From positions 1 to 17,825 of the forward strand of contig JANYBR010000519.1 in NCBI GenBank assembly GCA_025360685.1: 17,825 nt of DNA. Reading direction: 5' to 3'. The translations under genes were made by a program, and so were the position numbers. The notes under the pieces are model-generated. The model was not told the origin of the DNA, did no database searches, and was given only the letters and a program-made list of their open reading frames with translations. Below, piece after piece: positions 14,588 through 17,825 of the stretch. Source of the stretch: Pseudomonadota bacterium (GTDB lineage: Bacteria > Pseudomonadota > Alphaproteobacteria > Micropepsales > Micropepsaceae). The first letter of the stretch is position 1, and the number at the start of each line of letters is the position of its first letter.

Positions 14588-15985
14588 TTGACATCGAAAC
14601 ACGCATTCCGCGCCGTAATTGGCATTGCCCTGGTGCTGAGCGCCTGGCCGGCGCTTGGCCAAAGCCTGTCGGGGCCGGCACCCAGAAGCGTGCCGCCTTC
14701 GTTGGCAAAGCCGGCGCCACCGCCGCCAGCTCCGGGCGCTGCGCTGCAAGCCGGCAGCGGTCCGTCCGATGGAGTGGCTGCGATCGTCAACGATCAGATG
14801 ATCTCCGAATATGAATTGCGCCAGCGCATTCTGCTCTTCGTGGCGACGTCCGGACTGCAACCGACGGCTGAGATGCTCACGCGCCTGCGCGGTCAGGTGC
14901 TCGGCCAGCTCGAACAGGAGCAACTCGAGATCCAGGAAGCGCGGCACAAGGCCATCACCGTGTCGCCCGCAGACGTCGACAAATCGCTCGACCGCATCTC
15001 GAGCGAAAACCACATGGCCAAGGAACAGCTCGCCGATCTGCTGAAGAAGGGCGGAGTCGACATGGCCACCCTGCGCGGCCAGATCGCCGTTCAGATCGCA
15101 TGGCAGAAAGCGGTGCAAGACGAATTCCAGGAGCGTATCAACATCACGCCGGACCAGATCGACGCGGAACTTGCCCGCCTGCAGGAAGGCGCAAGCAAGC
15201 CTCATTTCCTCGTGTCGGAAATCTTCCTCGCGGTCGACAACCCCGATGTCGACGCCAAGGTGCAGAAGGATGCGCAAGACATCGAAACCCAGCTCCAGTC
15301 GGGCGCGGGCTTCGGGACCGTGGCGCGCCAATTCAGCCAGAGTCCGACGGCGGCATCCGGCGGCGATCTTGGCTGGGTGTACCAGGGCCAGCTGCCGGCC
15401 GAGATCGACGCGGCGGTCCAGCACATGCAGGTCGGCTCGGTCTCGCCGCCGATCCGCTCGTCAGGCGGTTACTACATTCTGGGCTTGCGCGAACGCCAGG
15501 AAGGCGCCGGAACCCGCATCCCCGATCCCGCCACGCAAAAGCCGGTCGGACCGCTGACCATCGCGCGCGTGTTGCTGCCGCTGGGGCCGACGCCGCCGAA
15601 AGAACTGAAGCAAAAGGCGGTTGCGATCGCGGTGCAGATTCGCGATCACCTCAATGGCTGCGAAACCTTGCCGAAGATTGCCCAACAAATTCACGGCATG
15701 GTCGTTCAGGATCTGTCGAAGATGGGCATCAAGATCACCGATCTCAGCCCGGAGATTCAGGACGCGATCGGCAAGGCCGGTCCGGGTCAGGCCACGCCAC
15801 CGTTCATGTCGCAGGCCGGGGTGGAGATGATGGTACGCTGCGACAAGCGCACTGCAACAATCACCGCCTACACGATTCCGACGCGCGAGCAGATCGAAGA
15901 ACAATTGTTCGAACAGCAGATCACATTGCTCGCACGGCGCTACCTGCGCGACCTGCAGCGCAACGCCAATGTTGAAACCCGCTAA
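14588..15985 (+). CDS. surA: SurA-like periplasmic peptidyl-prolyl isomerase/chaperone
   Basis: SurA escorts unfolded outer-membrane proteins, LptD among them, across the periplasm. From the TTG at 14588 the product has 465 residues. A signal peptide (AFRAVIGIALVLSAWPALGQ) is followed by a low-complexity proline/alanine stretch. The SurA N-terminal chaperone domain begins at about residue 60 (VAAIVNDQMISEYELRQRI). A parvulin domain spans about 203-306 (HFLVSEIFL ... FSQSPTAASGGDLGWV ... GGYYILGLRER). The region after about 320 resembles a second, degenerate parvulin repeat without the clear GGDLGW motif. I prefer TTG 14588 because gaaggg lies 7 nt upstream; TTG 14561 has no good site. Its position between lptD and pdxA matches the conserved lptD-surA-pdxA-rsmA order. 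pdxA starts inside its last codons. Confidence 0.9.
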   Translation: MTSKHAFRAVIGIALVLSAWPALGQSLSGPAPRSVPPSLAKPAPPPPAPGAALQAGSGPSDGVAAIVNDQMISEYELRQRILLFVATSGLQPTAEMLTRLRGQVLGQLEQEQLEIQEARHKAITVSPADVDKSLDRISSENHMAKEQLADLLKKGGVDMATLRGQIAVQIAWQKAVQDEFQERINITPDQIDAELARLQEGASKPHFLVSEIFLAVDNPDVDAKVQKDAQDIETQLQSGAGFGTVARQFSQSPTAASGGDLGWVYQGQLPAEIDAAVQHMQVGSVSPPIRSSGGYYILGLRERQEGAGTRIPDPATQKPVGPLTIARVLLPLGPTPPKELKQKAVAIAVQIRDHLNGCETLPKIAQQIHGMVVQDLSKMGIKITDLSPEIQDAIGKAGPGQATPPFMSQAGVEMMVRCDKRTATITAYTIPTREQIEEQLFEQQITLLARRYLRDLQRNANVETR

Positions 15986-16943
15986 GGCCGCCGCCGACGC
16001 AGCGATCCTCGTGACTATGGGCGAGCCTGCCGGCATTGGGCCGGAAATCACAGTGGCCGCGTTCAACGCGTTGCACGGCATGGCCGGTCGCCATCCGCTA
16101 AAGCTCGTCGGCGACGCGTCGGTATTCAAAGCGTGCGGCCTGTCCGATGCCGGCGCGGTCCTCGCCACCACCGCCGCGGCCAAGCGCACGCCCGGCAAAG
16201 CCGCCGCAAGCAACGCCGCTGCCGTCATAGAGGCGATCGAGACCGCCGTGTCTCTGGCGGTCGACGGCAAGGCGGCGGCAATCGTCACTGCGCCCATCAA
16301 CAAGGCGGTGCTGATGCATGCCGGGTTCCAGTATCCCGGACATACCGAATTCCTGCAGGCCCTGACGAAGGTTCCGCGCGCCGTGATGATGCTGGCGAGC
16401 GACAAGCTGCGCGTCGTTCCGTTGACGATCCACGTCCGGCTTTCAGACGTGCCGCATGCGATCACCACGGACGCGATCGTCGAAACCGCGGAGATCATGC
16501 TCGCCGCGCTGCGGCGTTACTTCGAGATCGCGGCGCCGCGCCTGGTGATTTCCGGCCTCAATCCACATGCCGGCGAACAGAGCGTGCTCGGCGGCGAGGA
16601 TGCCGCGATGATCGCGCCGGCCGTGGCGAGGCTGAAAGCGCTGGGGCATGACGTGCGCGGCCCGCTGCCCGCCGATACGATGTTCCATGCCGAGGCACGC
16701 GCACAGTACGACGCCGCGCTGTGCATGTTCCACGACCAGGCACTGATCCCGCTCAAGACATTGTCGTTTTGGGACGGCGTGAACATCACTCTGGGCCTTC
16801 CCATCATCCGTACGTCGCCCGATCACGGCACGGCCTTCGACATCGCCGGAACCGGCAGGGCCGATGCGCGCAGCATGATCGCCGCCATTCGCATGGCCGC
16901 TCGCATGGTCGATGCCTCCGGGCCCCAAGCAGCGAAGCGATAG
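15969..16943 (+). CDS. pdxA: 4-hydroxythreonine-4-phosphate dehydrogenase
   Basis: PdxA oxidises 4-phosphohydroxythreonine in the DXP-dependent branch of pyridoxal 5'-phosphate synthesis. The 324-residue protein carries MGEPAGIGPEI near residue 17, VTAPINKAVL near 106 and YPGHTEFL with the substrate-binding His125-Thr126. The three metal-ligand histidines are His155, His200 (NPHAGE) and His255 (FHDQALIPLK). Their spacing matches E. coli His166/211/266 exactly (offset 11), so the enzyme should be active. The ATG at 15969 lies 17 nt inside the end of surA, implying translational coupling. rsmA begins 3 nt after its stop. Assignment is very secure; the exact start is slightly uncertain because it lies in the overlap. 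Confidence 0.95.
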   Translation: MLKPAKAAADAAILVTMGEPAGIGPEITVAAFNALHGMAGRHPLKLVGDASVFKACGLSDAGAVLATTAAAKRTPGKAAASNAAAVIEAIETAVSLAVDGKAAAIVTAPINKAVLMHAGFQYPGHTEFLQALTKVPRAVMMLASDKLRVVPLTIHVRLSDVPHAITTDAIVETAEIMLAALRRYFEIAAPRLVISGLNPHAGEQSVLGGEDAAMIAPAVARLKALGHDVRGPLPADTMFHAEARAQYDAALCMFHDQALIPLKTLSFWDGVNITLGLPIIRTSPDHGTAFDIAGTGRADARSMIAAIRMAARMVDASGPQAAKR

Positions 16944-16946
16944 GCC

Positions 16947-17789
16947 GTGAAAGATTCTCTCCCGCCTCTGCGCGAAGTGATCGCGGCGCACGATCTGCGG
17001 GCCAAGAAGTCGCTGGGCCAGAACTTCCTCTTCGACCTGAACCTGACGCGACGCATCGCCCGCGCCGCGGGGCCGCTGGAAGATGCGACGATCTACGAAG
17101 TCGGACCGGGGCCGGGCGGATTGACACGCGCGTTGCTGGCAGAAGGCGCGGCGCGTGTCGTCGCCGTCGAGCGCGACGAACGCTGCCTGCCGGCGCTCGC
17201 GCAAATCGCCGAAGCCTATCGCGGCAGGCTCGAAATCGTCTCGGCCGATGCGTTGAAGATCGACGAAAGAAAACTGTTCGCCGGCGGGCACGTACGCATC
17301 GCCGCCAACCTGCCTTACAATATCGGCACCGCGCTGCTCGTGAAGTGGCTGACCGCGCCGCAATGGCCGCCCTTCTGGGACAGCCTGACGTTGATGTTCC
17401 AGCGCGAAGTCGCGCTGCGCATCGTCGCCAAGCCGGACACCGAATCCTACGGCCGCCTGTCGGTCCTCGCGCAATGGCGGACCAAGCCCAAGATCCTGTT
17501 CGATGTTTCGCGCAGCGCTTTCGTGCCGCCGCCCAGCGTCACCTCCAGCATCGTCCGCCTCGAACCGCTAGCGCAGCCCGTCGCGCCCGCCGTCCTGGGC
17601 GATCTGGAAAAAGTCACCGCCGCCTCGTTCGGTCAGCGCCGCAAGATGTTGCGCCAGAGCCTGAAGACGCTGGCCGCCGACGCCGAAGAGCGCATTCGCG
17701 CCGCGGGCATCGCGCCGACCGCGCGGCCGGAACAACTTTCCGTTACGGAGTTCGCAAGCCTGGCGCGGGCGTTTGCGTCCATCCTCTGA
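16947..17789 (+). CDS. rsmA: 16S rRNA (adenine1518-N6/adenine1519-N6)-dimethyltransferase
   Basis: RsmA (KsgA) dimethylates two adjacent adenines in the 3' hairpin of 16S rRNA late in small-subunit assembly; its loss gives kasugamycin resistance. The 280-residue protein has KKSLGQNFL at 20-28, the SAM-binding loop EVGPGPGG at 51-58, the acidic ribose contact AVERDERCLP near 75, and catalytic motif IV NLPY at 121-124. The C-terminal domain contains FVPPPSVTSSIVRL and the FGQRRKMLRQSL helix. The GTG at 16947 gives MKDSLPPLREVIAAHDLRAKK, the usual N-terminus. It starts 3 nt after pdxA and is the last gene of the run in this window. A repeat fragment begins 24 nt after the stop. Confidence 0.96.
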   Translation: MKDSLPPLREVIAAHDLRAKKSLGQNFLFDLNLTRRIARAAGPLEDATIYEVGPGPGGLTRALLAEGAARVVAVERDERCLPALAQIAEAYRGRLEIVSADALKIDERKLFAGGHVRIAANLPYNIGTALLVKWLTAPQWPPFWDSLTLMFQREVALRIVAKPDTESYGRLSVLAQWRTKPKILFDVSRSAFVPPPSVTSSIVRLEPLAQPVAPAVLGDLEKVTAASFGQRRKMLRQSLKTLAADAEERIRAAGIAPTARPEQLSVTEFASLARAFASIL

Positions 17790-17812
17790 GCGAGGGCACA
17801 CGCAATCATCTC

Positions 17813-17825
17813 CATTGTCATGGCC
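17813..17825. repeat. Left edge of another GTCAT-type repeat, cut by the window end
   Basis: The 13 bases cattgtcatggcc are identical to the reverse complement of 7787-7799, the right arm and flank of the lpxD/holC repeat. They start 24 nt after the rsmA stop. The rest of the element would lie beyond the window. Confidence 0.6.

Noticed and set aside
12206..15424. A 1072-codon open frame on the reverse strand opposite lptD and surA
   Set aside because: It mirrors the codon bias of GC-rich genes on the forward strand. Its translation is rich in Arg, His and Gln without domain patterns, while the forward frames are clear lptD and surA.

Overview
The window is a GC-rich, densely coded stretch of a bacterial chromosome carrying 14 complete housekeeping genes and no phage, plasmid, CRISPR or tRNA/rRNA genes. 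Protein style and gene order (holC-pepA divergent from lptF-lptG, running straight into lptD, a SurA-like chaperone, pdxA and rsmA) point to an alphaproteobacterium. I cannot name the genus from the sequence.

Layout. 1-2.0 kb: purM and purN, steps 5 and 3 of purine biosynthesis, both forward and split by a 229-nt spacer with two hairpins. 2.1-3.5 kb, reverse strand: ndk upstream of a short-chain dehydrogenase. 3.7-5.6 kb, forward: an ABC-F ATPase, convergent (9 nt between stop codons) with a reverse-strand membrane/TPR protein. 6.6-7.6 kb, forward: a lone lpxD (lipid A acyltransferase). 7.8-9.9 kb, reverse: pepA then holC. 10.1-17.8 kb, forward: lptF-lptG-lptD-surA-pdxA-rsmA, packed with 4-nt ATGA overlaps, a 17-nt overlap and gaps of at most 84 nt, so probably one operon. 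It joins LPS transport (LptF, LptG, LptD), outer-membrane protein folding (SurA), vitamin B6 synthesis (PdxA) and 16S rRNA dimethylation (RsmA). lpxD supplies an early lipid A step for the same outer-membrane theme.

The genes are conventional. The unusual part is the spacers: six intergenic gaps in the first 10 kb each carry a structured inverted-repeat element, and a truncated seventh begins at the right edge. They fall into two styles. One has arms beginning GTCAT (1956-2092, 2963-3069, 7628-7796, and 17813 to the edge) and lies just past the 3' ends of genes. The other has arms rich in CCTCCCC/GGGGAGG (1140-1310, 3568-3708, 8280-8407) and lies upstream of start codons. In one case (8280-8407) the element's end supplies the Shine-Dalgarno sequence of holC, and the same bases are complementary to the opposite arm, so translation of holC could be gated by the folded repeat. 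That is the best candidate here for something undescribed; it is an inference from sequence complementarity and needs experiment.

No gene-free gap exceeds 300 nt. Several starts are non-ATG (SDR, lptF, surA and rsmA), and the preferred start is explained for each.
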